Shown here: one piece after another, positions 17,459 to 25,744 of the stretch
How positions within the stretch are numbered: the first letter of the stretch is position 1
Layout of the letters: the number at the start of each line of letters is the position of its first letter
NCBI GenBank assembly: GCA_015206785.1
Contig: JADEZQ010000001.1
Location: forward strand, 1 to 64,000
Direction of reading: 5' to 3'
From: Quinella sp. 2Q5
GTDB taxonomy: Bacteria > Bacillota > Negativicutes > Selenomonadales > Selenomonadaceae
DNA: 64,000 bases
Translations under genes and position numbers: made by a program
The notes under the pieces: generated by a model
What the model saw: only the letters and a program-made list of their open reading frames with translations
Databases searched by the model: none
What the model was told of the DNA's origin: nothing

Positions 17459-18703
17459 ATGCAGTCAATCGTAAGAGACATCACGCTTGCGCCTTCGGGT
17501 CACGACAAAATCGAATGGGTCAAAAATTTTATGCCGGTCATGTCGGCAATCGACAGGGAGTTTTCGCAATCCAAACCGTTCGCGGGTCACAGGCTGTCGA
17601 TAACGTTGCACCTGGAGGCGAAGACGGCTTACATGGCGGAAGTTTTCATGCACGCGGGCGCGGACGTTGTGATAACCGGTTCGAATCCGCTGTCGACGCA
17701 GGACGACGTTGCCGCGGCTCTTGCCGAGGACGGGGTCACCGTTTTTGCAACGCACGGCTGCACAGCTGATGAGTACACCGAATATCTGAACAGGGCGATT
17801 GACTTTGCGCCCGACATCTTCATTGATGACGGCGGAGACTTCACGGAACTCTTGCACACGACCGGACGCGACGCTGCCGGAAAAATTCTCGGCGGCTCCG
17901 AGGAAACTACGACGGGCGTCAATCGTCTGCGGGTGATGGAACGGCGCGGAACGCTCGCCTTCCCGATGATCGCCGCAAACGACGCTTACTGCAAGTTCCT
18001 GTTCGACAACCGCTACGGCACGGGGCAATCGACGTGGGATGGAATCATGCGCACGACCAATCTCGTCGTGGCGGGCAAGACGGTCGTCATTGCGGGCTAC
18101 GGCTGGTGCGGCAAGGGCGGGGCTATGCGTGCTCGCGGGCTCGGTGCCAACGTCGTCGTCACGGAAGTCGATCCGATCAAGGCGGTTGAAGCTGTCTTCG
18201 ATGGTTTCCGCGTCATGCCCATGAACGAGGCGGCGAAGGTCGGCGACATCTTCCTCACGCTCACGGGCGACAAGGACGTCATCACCGCCGAACACTTCCC
18301 GCTGATGAAGAACGGTGCCGTGCTCGCCAACGCCGGTCACTTCGACGTTGAAGTCAACATTCCGCAGCTGGAGGCGCAATCCGTCAGCCGCAAAGTCGTG
18401 CGCAACAACGTCGAAGAATTTTTGCAGCGCGACGGTCGCAAGATTTATCTGCTGGCGGAAGGTCGCCTGGTCAATCTCGCGTCCGGCGACGGACATCCCG
18501 CCGAAATCATGGACTTGAGCTTCGCGGTGCAGTTCTTCAGCATGGCGCATATCCTTCACAACCACAGCAAGCTTGAGCGCAAAGTTTACCTAATGCCCAA
18601 CGAAATCAACACGCGCATCGCTGAAATCAAACTCGAATCTCTCGGCGTGGCAATCGACACGCTCACCGACGAACAGCGCGCCTATCTCGGTCTGGAGGGC
18701 TGA
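17459..18703 (+). CDS. ahcY: Adenosylhomocysteinase
   Basis: A 414-aa SAH hydrolase. It has HLEAKTAYM near the N-terminus, NPLSTQDDVAAAL, a DDGGDF segment, ETTTGVNRL, NDAYCKFLFDNRYGTGQS, and the NAD-binding loop AGYGWCGKGGAMRARG. It ends with a DGHPAEIMDLSFA block typical of the family. It converts S-adenosylhomocysteine to adenosine and homocysteine, removing the product of methylations. It is followed after 3 bp by mtaD, which deaminates SAH/MTA, so the pair forms a methylation-salvage unit. The start has GGGAGGA upstream. Confidence 0.95.
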   Translation: MQSIVRDITLAPSGHDKIEWVKNFMPVMSAIDREFSQSKPFAGHRLSITLHLEAKTAYMAEVFMHAGADVVITGSNPLSTQDDVAAALAEDGVTVFATHGCTADEYTEYLNRAIDFAPDIFIDDGGDFTELLHTTGRDAAGKILGGSEETTTGVNRLRVMERRGTLAFPMIAANDAYCKFLFDNRYGTGQSTWDGIMRTTNLVVAGKTVVIAGYGWCGKGGAMRARGLGANVVVTEVDPIKAVEAVFDGFRVMPMNEAAKVGDIFLTLTGDKDVITAEHFPLMKNGAVLANAGHFDVEVNIPQLEAQSVSRKVVRNNVEEFLQRDGRKIYLLAEGRLVNLASGDGHPAEIMDLSFAVQFFSMAHILHNHSKLERKVYLMPNEINTRIAEIKLESLGVAIDTLTDEQRAYLGLEG

Positions 18704-18706
18704 CCT

Positions 18707-19999
18707 ATGAACAGTTTCGTTATTCGTGGCGTAAAATTTTTTCAGCCCGACGGTTCGGTCGGCACGGGCAACATCTGCGTCGACGGCGACAAAATTTCTG
18801 CGATAACCCGCGGCAATGTCGAAGGCACCAACGTTATCGACGGGCGCGGAATGTTCGCGACGCCGGGGCTGGTCAATGCGCACACTCACGCTTCGATGAC
18901 GTTGCTCAGAAGTTTTTCCGACGACAAGTCGCTGATGGATTGGTTGCAGAAAGATATTTGGCCGATTGAAGACAAGATGACACGGCGCGATATTTATTGG
19001 GGGGCAATGCTCGCGGCGGCGGAGATGATTCGCGGAGGGACGACGGCTTTTGCGGATATGTATGGTCCGTGTATGGACGAAGTTGCCAAAGTCGTCGACG
19101 AATCGGGTCTGCGCGGCTCACTGTGTCGCGGGATTATCGCCTTCGCCGACGGAGACGGTAAGCTTGCCGACAACGCTGAGCTGTATAAAAATTTTCACGG
19201 CGCGGCTGACGGTCGCATCACCGTCATGTTCGGACCGCACGCGATTTACACTTGCCCGCCGGACTTCCTGCGCAAGGTGGCGGACACTGCAAGCAAGCTC
19301 GGCGCGGAAATTCACATCCACATGAACGAGACCATCACCGAGATTGAAGACTGCCTCAAGGCTCACGGCAAGCGTCCGTTCGAGGTCGTCGAGGAGACCG
19401 GTCTGTTCGACTGCGGAACTTTGGCGGCTCATTGCGTTCACTTGAGCGACGCGGAGATCGAAATCATTCGCCGCAAAAAAATTCGCGTGGCGCACAATCC
19501 AGGCAGCAACATGAAACTCGCAAGCGGTATCGCGCCCGTGACGAAACTTCTGACTGTGGGCGTGACGGTCGCGCTCGGAACTGACGGCGCGTCGTCGAAC
19601 AACAACTTGGACATGCCGGAGGAGGTTCGGCTCGCCGCGCTGTTGGCAAAGGTCGCCACGCTCAATCCGCTAGCTGTGCCCGCCGCGCAGGCATTGCAGA
19701 TGGCAACGGACTTCGGAGCGCGAGCACTGAACTTGAACGGCGTCGGGCGGTTGGAAGTCGGAGCCAAAGCCGATATCGTGCTGTGGAATATGCGCGGTGT
19801 CGATTGGCAGCCGACGTTCAACCCCGTGTCGCTTCTGGTCTATTCGGCGTCGTCAGCGGCGGCGGACACCGTCATCGTCAACGGAAAAATTTTGATGCGC
19901 AACCGTCAATTGCTCACGCTCGACGAGGAAAAAATCATCGCCGAATTCAACGCCTGCGCCGCACGTCTGACGGGCAAATCCGCCGCCGTTTCCGATTGA
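18707..19999 (+). CDS. mtaD: 5-methylthioadenosine/S-adenosylhomocysteine deaminase
   Basis: A 430-aa amidohydrolase of normal length. Metal ligands are H59 and H61 in NAHTHASM, a later IHIHMNET histidine, AAHCVHLSD, and the aspartate in GTDGASSNNNLDM. An N-terminal and C-terminal beta-sandwich flanks the TIM barrel; the C-terminal strand is VIVNGKILM. The family deaminates SAH and MTA to their inosine forms and sometimes adenosine. Immediately downstream of ahcY, it probably handles the same nucleosides. Other amidohydrolase specificities (guanine, chlorohydrolase types) are less likely given the context. Confidence 0.9.
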   Translation: MNSFVIRGVKFFQPDGSVGTGNICVDGDKISAITRGNVEGTNVIDGRGMFATPGLVNAHTHASMTLLRSFSDDKSLMDWLQKDIWPIEDKMTRRDIYWGAMLAAAEMIRGGTTAFADMYGPCMDEVAKVVDESGLRGSLCRGIIAFADGDGKLADNAELYKNFHGAADGRITVMFGPHAIYTCPPDFLRKVADTASKLGAEIHIHMNETITEIEDCLKAHGKRPFEVVEETGLFDCGTLAAHCVHLSDAEIEIIRRKKIRVAHNPGSNMKLASGIAPVTKLLTVGVTVALGTDGASSNNNLDMPEEVRLAALLAKVATLNPLAVPAAQALQMATDFGARALNLNGVGRLEVGAKADIVLWNMRGVDWQPTFNPVSLLVYSASSAAADTVIVNGKILMRNRQLLTLDEEKIIAEFNACAARLTGKSAAVSD

Positions 20000-20024
20000 C
20001 TTTTGCAACGATAACGGATATATT
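19996..20024 (+). promoter_or_regulatory. Predicted promoter for the coiled-coil FliD-C-like gene
   Basis: TTGACT (19996-20001), 17-bp spacer, TATATT (20019-20024), about 75 bp upstream of the ATG. The -35 overlaps the mtaD stop codon. This suggests the gene has its own transcription start. Confidence 0.65.
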
Positions 20025-20099
20025 TCACACATGGAAGACGATCATTTTGCACGTATGACAACGAACAAGGACTGTTGATTTTGGAGAGGAGGAATTGTC

Positions 20100-21248
20100 A
20101 TGCCGACCGTTGATTCCATTGTCCGACAAAAAAATCTCATCGCGGACGTTTCGGAAAAATTATTCCGCAACGATATCGACGCCGCGAAAAATTCCGTGCT
20201 GACCAAAGGACCGACCGATACCGCCGACAATATGATAACGTCGGGATTCGGTCTGCGCTCCGGCATCAGCGAAATGCTCGGCAGCTACACGGAGGATCGG
20301 GAAAATTTCACGTCGGAATTCGACAGGACAATTTCTTCGCTTCGCGAGTCTTCCGACAGGCTCAAGGAGTCCGTTCAGCAGCGCGAGGACGAACAGCTTG
20401 CCACGCGACGCCGTGCACAGGAGACCGAATACAACCGCCGCGAGAGTGCCGAACGTTTTGCTGACGCCGCCCGCCAAGACGCCGAGGAGAATCGCCAAGT
20501 GCGCCAGGAGCGTGCTGATCAAATGTCCGCCGCAAACCTGGAACGCATGCGCGACGACCTGCAGGCTCAGCGCGACGGAATGGAGCGTTTCGCCAACGCC
20601 GTGCGCGAACGCATTCAAGACACCGACGAAGCCCGCGTTGCCCGCGCAGAACAGTTCGCCACCGACGACAATCGCCGCGTTCAATCCACCCGCGAACAGA
20701 CTGAACGCTTTGCCGCGCAGTATCTCGTTGCTGAAAATCAGACGCGCCAAACTCAAGCCGACGCCGCGCAGAATTTGAACGCCGTGCGCGACGCCAACGC
20801 CAATGCCGCGCTCTCGAACGTGCGCAACCTGGTCAACCGCTTCAATGACGCCGTCGACTACTTCAACCAAAACCGCGGCGTCTCCAACCGAATGAGTGCG
20901 CTCGCCGTCAACTTCAACGAAGCACGCAATTCCGAAGGGCTGAACACCGTCGGCATAACCATCGGCGACGACGGACGCCTTCGCGTCAACGAGACCCGAC
21001 TCAACGACGCGCTCAACGAGAATTCCGCCAACGTCAACGAACTGCTCGGACGCAACGGTTTGGCGGGGCGATTGGATCGCAGCGTCGAACTTGCCAACGC
21101 TCAGCGCGACGACCTGTTCACCAACGTAACCGATTACGTCAACGCCGAACGCGCCGAGCCGACCGAATCGCTCTATGCCCTGCAGCTCAATCAGACTGCC
21201 GCGCATGCCGGCGAAGTCAATTGGCGGTTCCTGAACATGTTCACGTAA
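20100..21248 (+). CDS. Coiled-coil protein with FliD C-terminal-like domain
   Basis: A 382-aa soluble, acidic/polar protein without signal peptide or membrane segment. Residues ~75-235 are one long charged helix rich in R, E, Q and A, with recurring ERFA motifs (AERFADAARQ, MERFANAVRE, AEQFATDD, TERFAAQY). Residues ~245-345 (NRFNDAVDYFNQNRGVSNRM ... GLAGRLDRSVELANAQRD) resemble the FliD_C filament-cap region. The same block occurs in the protein at 30929-31735. No other flagellar gene is in the window. It could be a filament or cap component, or a non-flagellar structural protein using this fold. The GAGGAGG ribosome site is strong. Confidence 0.7.
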   Translation: MPTVDSIVRQKNLIADVSEKLFRNDIDAAKNSVLTKGPTDTADNMITSGFGLRSGISEMLGSYTEDRENFTSEFDRTISSLRESSDRLKESVQQREDEQLATRRRAQETEYNRRESAERFADAARQDAEENRQVRQERADQMSAANLERMRDDLQAQRDGMERFANAVRERIQDTDEARVARAEQFATDDNRRVQSTREQTERFAAQYLVAENQTRQTQADAAQNLNAVRDANANAALSNVRNLVNRFNDAVDYFNQNRGVSNRMSALAVNFNEARNSEGLNTVGITIGDDGRLRVNETRLNDALNENSANVNELLGRNGLAGRLDRSVELANAQRDDLFTNVTDYVNAERAEPTESLYALQLNQTAAHAGEVNWRFLNMFT

Positions 21249-21255
21249 ATTCCGC

Positions 21256-21284
21256 TTGACGAAAACTTTCAACCGTGCTATCAT
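21256..21284 (+). promoter_or_regulatory. tRNA-Glu promoter
   Basis: TTGACG (21256-21261), 17-bp spacer, TATCAT (21279-21284), ending 15 bp before the tRNA 5' end. Confidence 0.75.
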
Positions 21285-21299
21285 TCGGCGCAGTGATTC

Positions 21300-21374
21300 G
21301 GCGCCTTCGTCAAGTGGTTAAGACACCGCCCTCTCACGGCGGGTTCAGGGGTTCGAATCCCCTAGGCGTCACCA
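21300..21374 (+). tRNA. tRNA-Glu (CTC anticodon)
   Basis: 75 nt with CCA encoded. The acceptor stem GGCGCCT pairs with AGGCGTC (one G-U). The anticodon arm CCGCC-CTCTCAC-GGCGG gives anticodon CTC, reading GAG. The T arm contains GGTTCGAATCC. The D arm and overall sequence match bacterial tRNA-Glu. A hairpin with a short T-run follows at 21388. Confidence 0.95.
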
Positions 21375-21387
21375 TAACGAAACCAAC

Positions 21388-21418
21388 AAGGGCGTTGCGT
21401 GCGGCAACGTCCTTTTGA
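21388..21418 (+). terminator. Hairpin after tRNA-Glu, leader of thiM
   Basis: AAGGGCGTTGC (21388-21398) pairs with GCAACGTCCTT (21404-21414) around a 5-nt loop, followed by TTGATTT. It is probably the tRNA terminator, but the T-run is weak, so some transcription may continue into thiM. No TPP riboswitch (THI-box) sequence is visible between the tRNA and thiM. Confidence 0.65.
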
Positions 21419-21438
21419 TTTACGAGGAGGAATTTACT

Positions 21439-22317
21439 ATGACCGAACAGGAAATTCGCTCGGCTCTGGCTCAGGCTGCGGGCGACGTGCGCGAGAAAAA
21501 TCCGCAGGCACCGTCCGTGACAAACACAGTCACGCAGGATTTCGTTGCCAACGCACAGCTGGCGGTTGGCGGCTCGGCAACGATGATCTATCTGCCCGAC
21601 GAGTGCGAACAAATTGCCGCGACTGCGCCCGCGTTCTACATCAACACGGGGACGATGTTGCCTGTCCTGGCGGAGACATTGCCACGCACGGCGAAGACTC
21701 TGCACGACAACCGGACGCCCTGGGTGCTCGATCCGGTCGGCATTGGAATGAACGGACTGCGCACGAAAATTTTGTCGGGCTTCAAAGATTGCAAGCCGTC
21801 CATCGTTCGCGGCAACGCCTCGGAAATTATCGCGCTGGCAAAGCTCTGGCAGCTCGTTGACGACGATTACGCGGGCACCATTCGCGGCGTCGACTCCACC
21901 GAAAAAGTTTCCGCGGCGAAGACGGCGGCGATTGCTCTGGCGAAATTCACCGGCGGGGCAGTTGCCGTCAGCGGCGAAGAAGATTTGATCACCGACGGAG
22001 AGCAAACAATTATCTGCGCGGGCGGCTCGGCGATGTTGACGAAAGTTACGGGCAGCGGCTGTGCTCTCGGCGGAGTTATGGCGGTTTATGCGGCGGTGGC
22101 GAATCCGTTCACAGCGGCATTGACTGCAACGACGGCTTTCAATCTGGCGGGCATGCAGGCGGCCGCCAAGTCCGACGGTCCGGCAAGCTTCAAGATAAAA
22201 TTCCTCGACGCATTGTACAAGCTCACCGCCCAAGAAATCGCCGACAGTTTCCGCGCGGTTGGTGTGCTCGACAGCATGTTAACGTACACCTTCGGGATGG
22301 AGCGGGTAAAGGAATGA
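21439..22317 (+). CDS. thiM: Hydroxyethylthiazole kinase
   Basis: A 292-aa ribokinase-like enzyme. It has SVTNTVTQDFVANAQLAVGGS near residues 26-46, WVLDPVG near 95-101, GNASEI, RGVDS and the ATP/active-site motif TGSGCALGG (204-212). It phosphorylates 4-methyl-5-hydroxyethylthiazole for thiamine salvage. The start ATG 21439 has GAGGAGG. The stop overlaps the thiE start (ATGA). With no thiD or other thiamine genes here, this is a two-gene salvage operon. Confidence 0.92.
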   Translation: MTEQEIRSALAQAAGDVREKNPQAPSVTNTVTQDFVANAQLAVGGSATMIYLPDECEQIAATAPAFYINTGTMLPVLAETLPRTAKTLHDNRTPWVLDPVGIGMNGLRTKILSGFKDCKPSIVRGNASEIIALAKLWQLVDDDYAGTIRGVDSTEKVSAAKTAAIALAKFTGGAVAVSGEEDLITDGEQTIICAGGSAMLTKVTGSGCALGGVMAVYAAVANPFTAALTATTAFNLAGMQAAAKSDGPASFKIKFLDALYKLTAQEIADSFRAVGVLDSMLTYTFGMERVKE

Positions 22318-23009
22318 GCATTCGTCAGCATTTGGACATCTCGGCTTACCTGGTCATCGGTCCGGAAAATTGCACGCGCCCCGTCGAAGAGGTCGTTGCC
22401 GCCGCCGTGGACGAAGGCTTCACTTGCGTGCAGATTCGCTCGAAGATTGCCACTGCCCGCGAAATGATTGCTCTGCTGGAAAAATCTGCGCGGGCTCTTC
22501 GTCAGCTCGGCAAGAGCGAAGATGTTGCCCTACTCGTCAATGACAGGCTCGACATCGTTCTTGCGGCGCGGGAGGTCGGCATCAAAGTCGACGGCATTCA
22601 CGTTGGGCAAAGCGACATTCCCGTCGGCGTGTGCAGAAAATTTCTCGGCGCGGATTCAATCGTCGGGCTCAGCGCACGCACCGAAGAACTCATCGATTAC
22701 GTCAGGTCGGCAGACGTCTCGCAGATCGATTACTTCGGCGCGGGACCGGTGCACCGGACGCCAACCAAGCTCGACGCGGGCAAAACTTCCGATGGACGCT
22801 TCATCACCCACGGCTTCGACGAGATTGCTCAGCTCGCCAAGGTCAGCCCCGTGCCGGTTGTCGTCGGCGGCGGCGTCAAAGTCAACGACATCCCCGCTCT
22901 GCGTGCCACAAACGTCGCGGGCTTCTTCGTGGTCTCGGCAGTGACCGGCGCAGATAATCCTCGGCTCGCAGCTCGACAGTTGGTTGCCGCCTGGAAAGCC
23001 ACCCGTTGA
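22314..23009 (+). CDS. thiE: Thiamine-phosphate synthase
   Basis: A 231-aa TIM-barrel protein. Family motifs are VNDRLDIVLA, GIHVGQSD, GLSARTEEL, a GPVHRTPTK phosphate loop and a VVVGGGV segment near the C-terminus. It couples hydroxymethylpyrimidine pyrophosphate with thiazole phosphate to make thiamine phosphate, directly downstream of thiM. The last codons and the stop lie inside the start of a dispersed repeat (CACCCGTTGAAGTCAGCG), so the C-terminus may have been altered by it. Confidence 0.92.
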   Translation: MSIRQHLDISAYLVIGPENCTRPVEEVVAAAVDEGFTCVQIRSKIATAREMIALLEKSARALRQLGKSEDVALLVNDRLDIVLAAREVGIKVDGIHVGQSDIPVGVCRKFLGADSIVGLSARTEELIDYVRSADVSQIDYFGAGPVHRTPTKLDAGKTSDGRFITHGFDEIAQLAKVSPVPVVVGGGVKVNDIPALRATNVAGFFVVSAVTGADNPRLAARQLVAAWKATR

Positions 23010-23070
23010 AGTCAGCGATAACGAGGCCGCCCATTGCCGGCAAAAGAAAGTAGATTCAAACGCAGACGCA
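22999..23070. repeat. Three-hairpin repeat, internally deleted copy
   Basis: It begins with CACCCGTTGAAGTCAGCGAT, identical to the outer end of the copy at 4309-4467, runs to GAGGCCGCCCAT, then jumps straight to TGCCGGCAAAAGAAAGTAG and the AAACGCAGACGCAGTGAG tail. The middle hairpins are missing. It includes the thiE stop codon. Confidence 0.8.
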
Positions 23071-23124
23071 GTGAGCAACAGCAAACGCAGTCATCAACCG
23101 CAGACGCAGTGACCAACCGCCGAC

Positions 23125-23345
23125 AACCGTCACCCGTTTCCTTAGCTGACAACGAGGCCGCCCATGGATGGGCGGCCGCCGGCATACGACGACGTGATGC
23201 GTCGTTGCCGGCTCGGAGGTCCTTTTCTTTGCTACTTTCTTTTGGACCAGCAAAAGAAAGTAGATCTAACCGCAGTCGCAGTCATCAGAGACACAACCCG
23301 TTGCCGCGACCATTGCCAGCAAAAGAAAGTAGATCCCAATCGCAA
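23125..23345. repeat. Three-hairpin repeat, full copy 2 plus tail fragment
   Basis: From CACCCGTTTCC onward it carries the same hairpins as copy 1 in inverted orientation. Hairpin C is GGCCGCCCATGGATGGGC, hairpin B is the CCGGCATACGACGA...TGCCGG stem, and hairpin A is CTACTTTCTTTTGG...AAAAGAAAGTAG. Then comes a CGCAGTCGCAGTCATC tail. A further tail-only fragment (CCAGCAAAAGAAAGTAGATC) follows near 23318. The roughly 490-bp stretch 23010-23503 holds these copies, a terminator and a promoter. An in-frame reading across it gives only Lys/Arg/Ser-rich low complexity, so I call no gene here. Confidence 0.85.
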
Positions 23346-23399
23346 AGAAAAAGTAAGTCACAATCACGAAAGCAAAACAAGATACGCGTCACGTTTACG

Positions 23400-23426
23400 G
23401 CGCGGCTGAACGGTCGCGCTTTTTTT
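23400..23426 (+). terminator. Terminator downstream of thiME
   Basis: GCGCGGC (23400-23406) pairs with GTCGCGC (23413-23419), followed by seven T. It separates the thiME/repeat region from the Hsp70 operon. Confidence 0.8.
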
Positions 23427-23448
23427 GCGGGGATTTGCGGCGGGCGTC

Positions 23449-23477
23449 TTGTTTAACTGAAGAATTTCTGATAATAT
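23449..23477 (+). promoter_or_regulatory. Predicted promoter of the Hsp70 operon
   Basis: TTGTTT (23449-23454), 17-bp spacer, TAATAT (23472-23477) preceded by TGA (extended -10). It is 27 bp upstream of the TTG start at 23504. No CIRCE inverted repeat is visible. Confidence 0.6.
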
Positions 23478-23503
23478 CGGCGGCGTGAAAGGAGGTCGGT
23501 AAT

Positions 23504-24079
23504 TTGGACACTCAATCGGAAATCGTCGAGGAGGAAAATATTTCGGAGCCGGACTCTGCGCCCGCCACGCAGGAAAAAATTTTGGAACTGCAACAGAAAA
23601 ATTCGCGGCTGTTGACTCAGGCTCTGCGCGAGAACATGAACTTCCAGAACCAGGTGCGCCGCGGCATGCAAAGCGAACTGGACGCCCTCAAAGAACAACA
23701 GCGCGGTGAACAGTTCACGCCGATACTAAGGGCAATCGCCGCGGTTTGCGTTGAGTATAGAAAGCTGCTCTCGGACGAGACGATATCGGGCTGGACGCGC
23801 CGGACGCTGGTGCTGATGTTCGACGAGCTGGAGGAAATCTTGTCGGAGTATGACGCGGAAATTTTTTCGTCGAATGTCGGCGAAGTGCGCCGCCCGCTGT
23901 TGACCAAGATAGTCACAACCGTGGCTACTGCCGATAAAAGTTTGCACAACACCATCGCCCGCAGCCGACGCCCCGGCGTCATGCGAAACGGTCGCCCGCT
24001 CTACCGCGAGTTCGTCGATGTTTACGTCTACGACGCGACGGCGGGCATCAAAAAATCCGAAGCAGTTCGGACGGAGTAA
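23504..24079 (+). CDS. GrpE-like protein of a divergent Hsp70 operon
   Basis: A 191-aa protein. An acidic N-terminus is followed by a coiled coil (residues ~25-65, EKILELQQKNSRLL onward). A helical stretch FTPILRAIAAVCVEY and LMFDELEEILSEY follows, and then a beta-like C-terminus, RRPGVMRNGRPLYREFVDVYVY. This order parallels GrpE (long helix, four-helix bundle, beta wing), and the next gene is an Hsp70, so I infer a nucleotide-exchange role. Direct sequence similarity to the canonical grpE at 52371 is weak. The TTG start is chosen because AAAGGAGGT lies just upstream. It is first of a three-gene unit. Confidence 0.65.
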   Translation: MDTQSEIVEEENISEPDSAPATQEKILELQQKNSRLLTQALRENMNFQNQVRRGMQSELDALKEQQRGEQFTPILRAIAAVCVEYRKLLSDETISGWTRRTLVLMFDELEEILSEYDAEIFSSNVGEVRRPLLTKIVTTVATADKSLHNTIARSRRPGVMRNGRPLYREFVDVYVYDATAGIKKSEAVRTE

Positions 24080-24094
24080 AGGAGACATTATCAC

Positions 24095-25714
24095 ATGAGC
24101 ACATACGGAATTGACCTGGGCACAACCTATTCGTGCATAGCGCGCCTGGATTCGAACGGCAACCCCGAAGTCATCCGCAACAACGAGGACGACTCAAACA
24201 CCGTGGCGAGCGTCGTCTTCTTCGAGAACGAAAGCAACGTCATCGTCGGGCAAGCGGCTAAGGAAAACGTTGAGACCGACGGCGAGCGCGTCGTCCAATT
24301 CGTCAAGCGGGAGATTGGCAAGCGCGACACCCGCACCTACGAATTCGACGGCAAGACCTATACGCCCGTGGAGATAAGCGCGTTGATTTTGACGCGGCTG
24401 AAGAATTTGGTCGAAGCTCAAGGCGGCACGATTGAAGACGTCGTCATCACGGTGCCGGCGTATTTCGGGCTGGAGGAACGTTCTGCTACGCGTCAGGCAG
24501 GCGAATTGGCGGGACTGCACGTGTTGAGCTTGATTAACGAACCGACGGCCGCGGCGTTGAGCTATTGCGCCCGTCAGTTCCAAGAGGACAGGACGATTCT
24601 GGTTTACGACCTGGGCGGCGGGACGTTCGACGTGACCGTCGTCAAAATGTCCATGACGCAGAATTCTGCAGGGCGCGACGTCCAAAAGATCACCGTGCTT
24701 GCAACCGGCGGCGATGACAGGCTCGGCGGCAAAGATTGGGACGACAGACTTTACAGCCACATCTTGCACGCCTGTTGCGACGAGAACGGCATCACCCCCG
24801 ACGAAGTGGAGCCCGAAACCCGTCAGGATATCCGCAGCAAAGTCGAGGAGGCAAAGCGCAAACTCAGCAAGAAGCAGGTCGCCAAGGTTCGCATTGACGT
24901 CAACGGCTCGCGCACCGAAGTCACAATCAAGCGCGAAGACTTTGAGCAGATGACATCTGATATCGTCGCCAAGACCATGAACTTCGTCGACGCCACGCTG
25001 GAGAAAGTTCCCGACGCCGCGATTGATACCGTGTTGCTTGTCGGCGGCTCAACGTATATGCCGATGATTATTGACGCCGTCGAAGCCAAATTCCCCGGCA
25101 AAGTTCAACAGCACGACCCCGACCAGGCTGTCGCCAAAGGTGCCGCGATTTATGCGGGAATGCTCGTCGAGGAGGTTGGCACGCCTTCCGACAACGAGAC
25201 CGGCGACGAAGTTCATCACGCCGAACAAATCACCAGCAAGTTCACCGTCGAGGATCAAACGCCGCGTTCATTCGGTCCCGGCGTCGTCGATATGAACGGA
25301 GCCAAACACAAATACGTTCTGGAAAATTTCATCAAGATTGGCGAGAAAATGCCCGCCGTCTTCACAAAGACCTATTACCCGCTCGAAGACAATCAGGAAC
25401 TCGTTCGTCTGCGTGCGTTCGAAAATATGTCCGCCGACGACACGCTCATTCCCTGCGTCGACGAGGACGGCAATCCCCAGGCAACCGACCCCGCTCACAA
25501 CGTCAAGCTGCTCGGCGAACTCATCGTCAACCTGCCGCCGAATACGACCCGCGACACGCCGATTAAAGTCACGTTCAAAGTCGACGCGTCGGGCGTTCAT
25601 GTCGAGGCAGTCAACACCAAGACGGGCGAGACCTTCGAAACTTTCCTGCGCACCGAAAGCGACATCGACGTCGAGGGCAGTGCCGTTCATCAGCTGCGCA
25701 TTTCGTCGGACTGA
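24095..25714 (+). CDS. Divergent Hsp70 (DnaK-like) protein without C-terminal lid
   Basis: 539 aa, versus 619 for the dnaK at 50496. The ATPase domain is intact: GIDLGTTYSC at 5-14, VITVPAYF near 116, [25 protein letters not shown] and the adenosine motif LVGGSTYMPM. The substrate domain (about 390-535) has diverged and ends LRISSD with no helical lid and no EEVD-like tail. It probably acts as a dedicated chaperone with its operon partners rather than as a general one. It is 15 bp downstream of the GrpE-like gene and has its own GGAGA site. Which client it serves is unknown. Confidence 0.88.
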   Translation: MSTYGIDLGTTYSCIARLDSNGNPEVIRNNEDDSNTVASVVFFENESNVIVGQAAKENVETDGERVVQFVKREIGKRDTRTYEFDGKTYTPVEISALILTRLKNLVEAQGGTIEDVVITVPAYFGLEERSATRQAGELAGLHVLSLINEPTAAALSYCARQFQEDRTILVYDLGGGTFDVTVVKMSMTQNSAGRDVQKITVLATGGDDRLGGKDWDDRLYSHILHACCDENGITPDEVEPETRQDIRSKVEEAKRKLSKKQVAKVRIDVNGSRTEVTIKREDFEQMTSDIVAKTMNFVDATLEKVPDAAIDTVLLVGGSTYMPMIIDAVEAKFPGKVQQHDPDQAVAKGAAIYAGMLVEEVGTPSDNETGDEVHHAEQITSKFTVEDQTPRSFGPGVVDMNGAKHKYVLENFIKIGEKMPAVFTKTYYPLEDNQELVRLRAFENMSADDTLIPCVDEDGNPQATDPAHNVKLLGELIVNLPPNTTRDTPIKVTFKVDASGVHVEAVNTKTGETFETFLRTESDIDVEGSAVHQLRISSD

Positions 25715-25744
25715 TGTGCGGAAAATTTTTGGGGAGGATGAACC

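Noticed and set aside
21375..21438. TPP riboswitch before thiM
   Set aside because: The 64-bp leader has one simple hairpin and lacks THI-box core sequences.
23034..23456. A 140-codon frame across the repeat region after thiE
   Set aside because: The translation is Lys/Arg/Ser-rich and simply reads the hairpin repeats, and the same residues appear in the spurious extension of rqcH.
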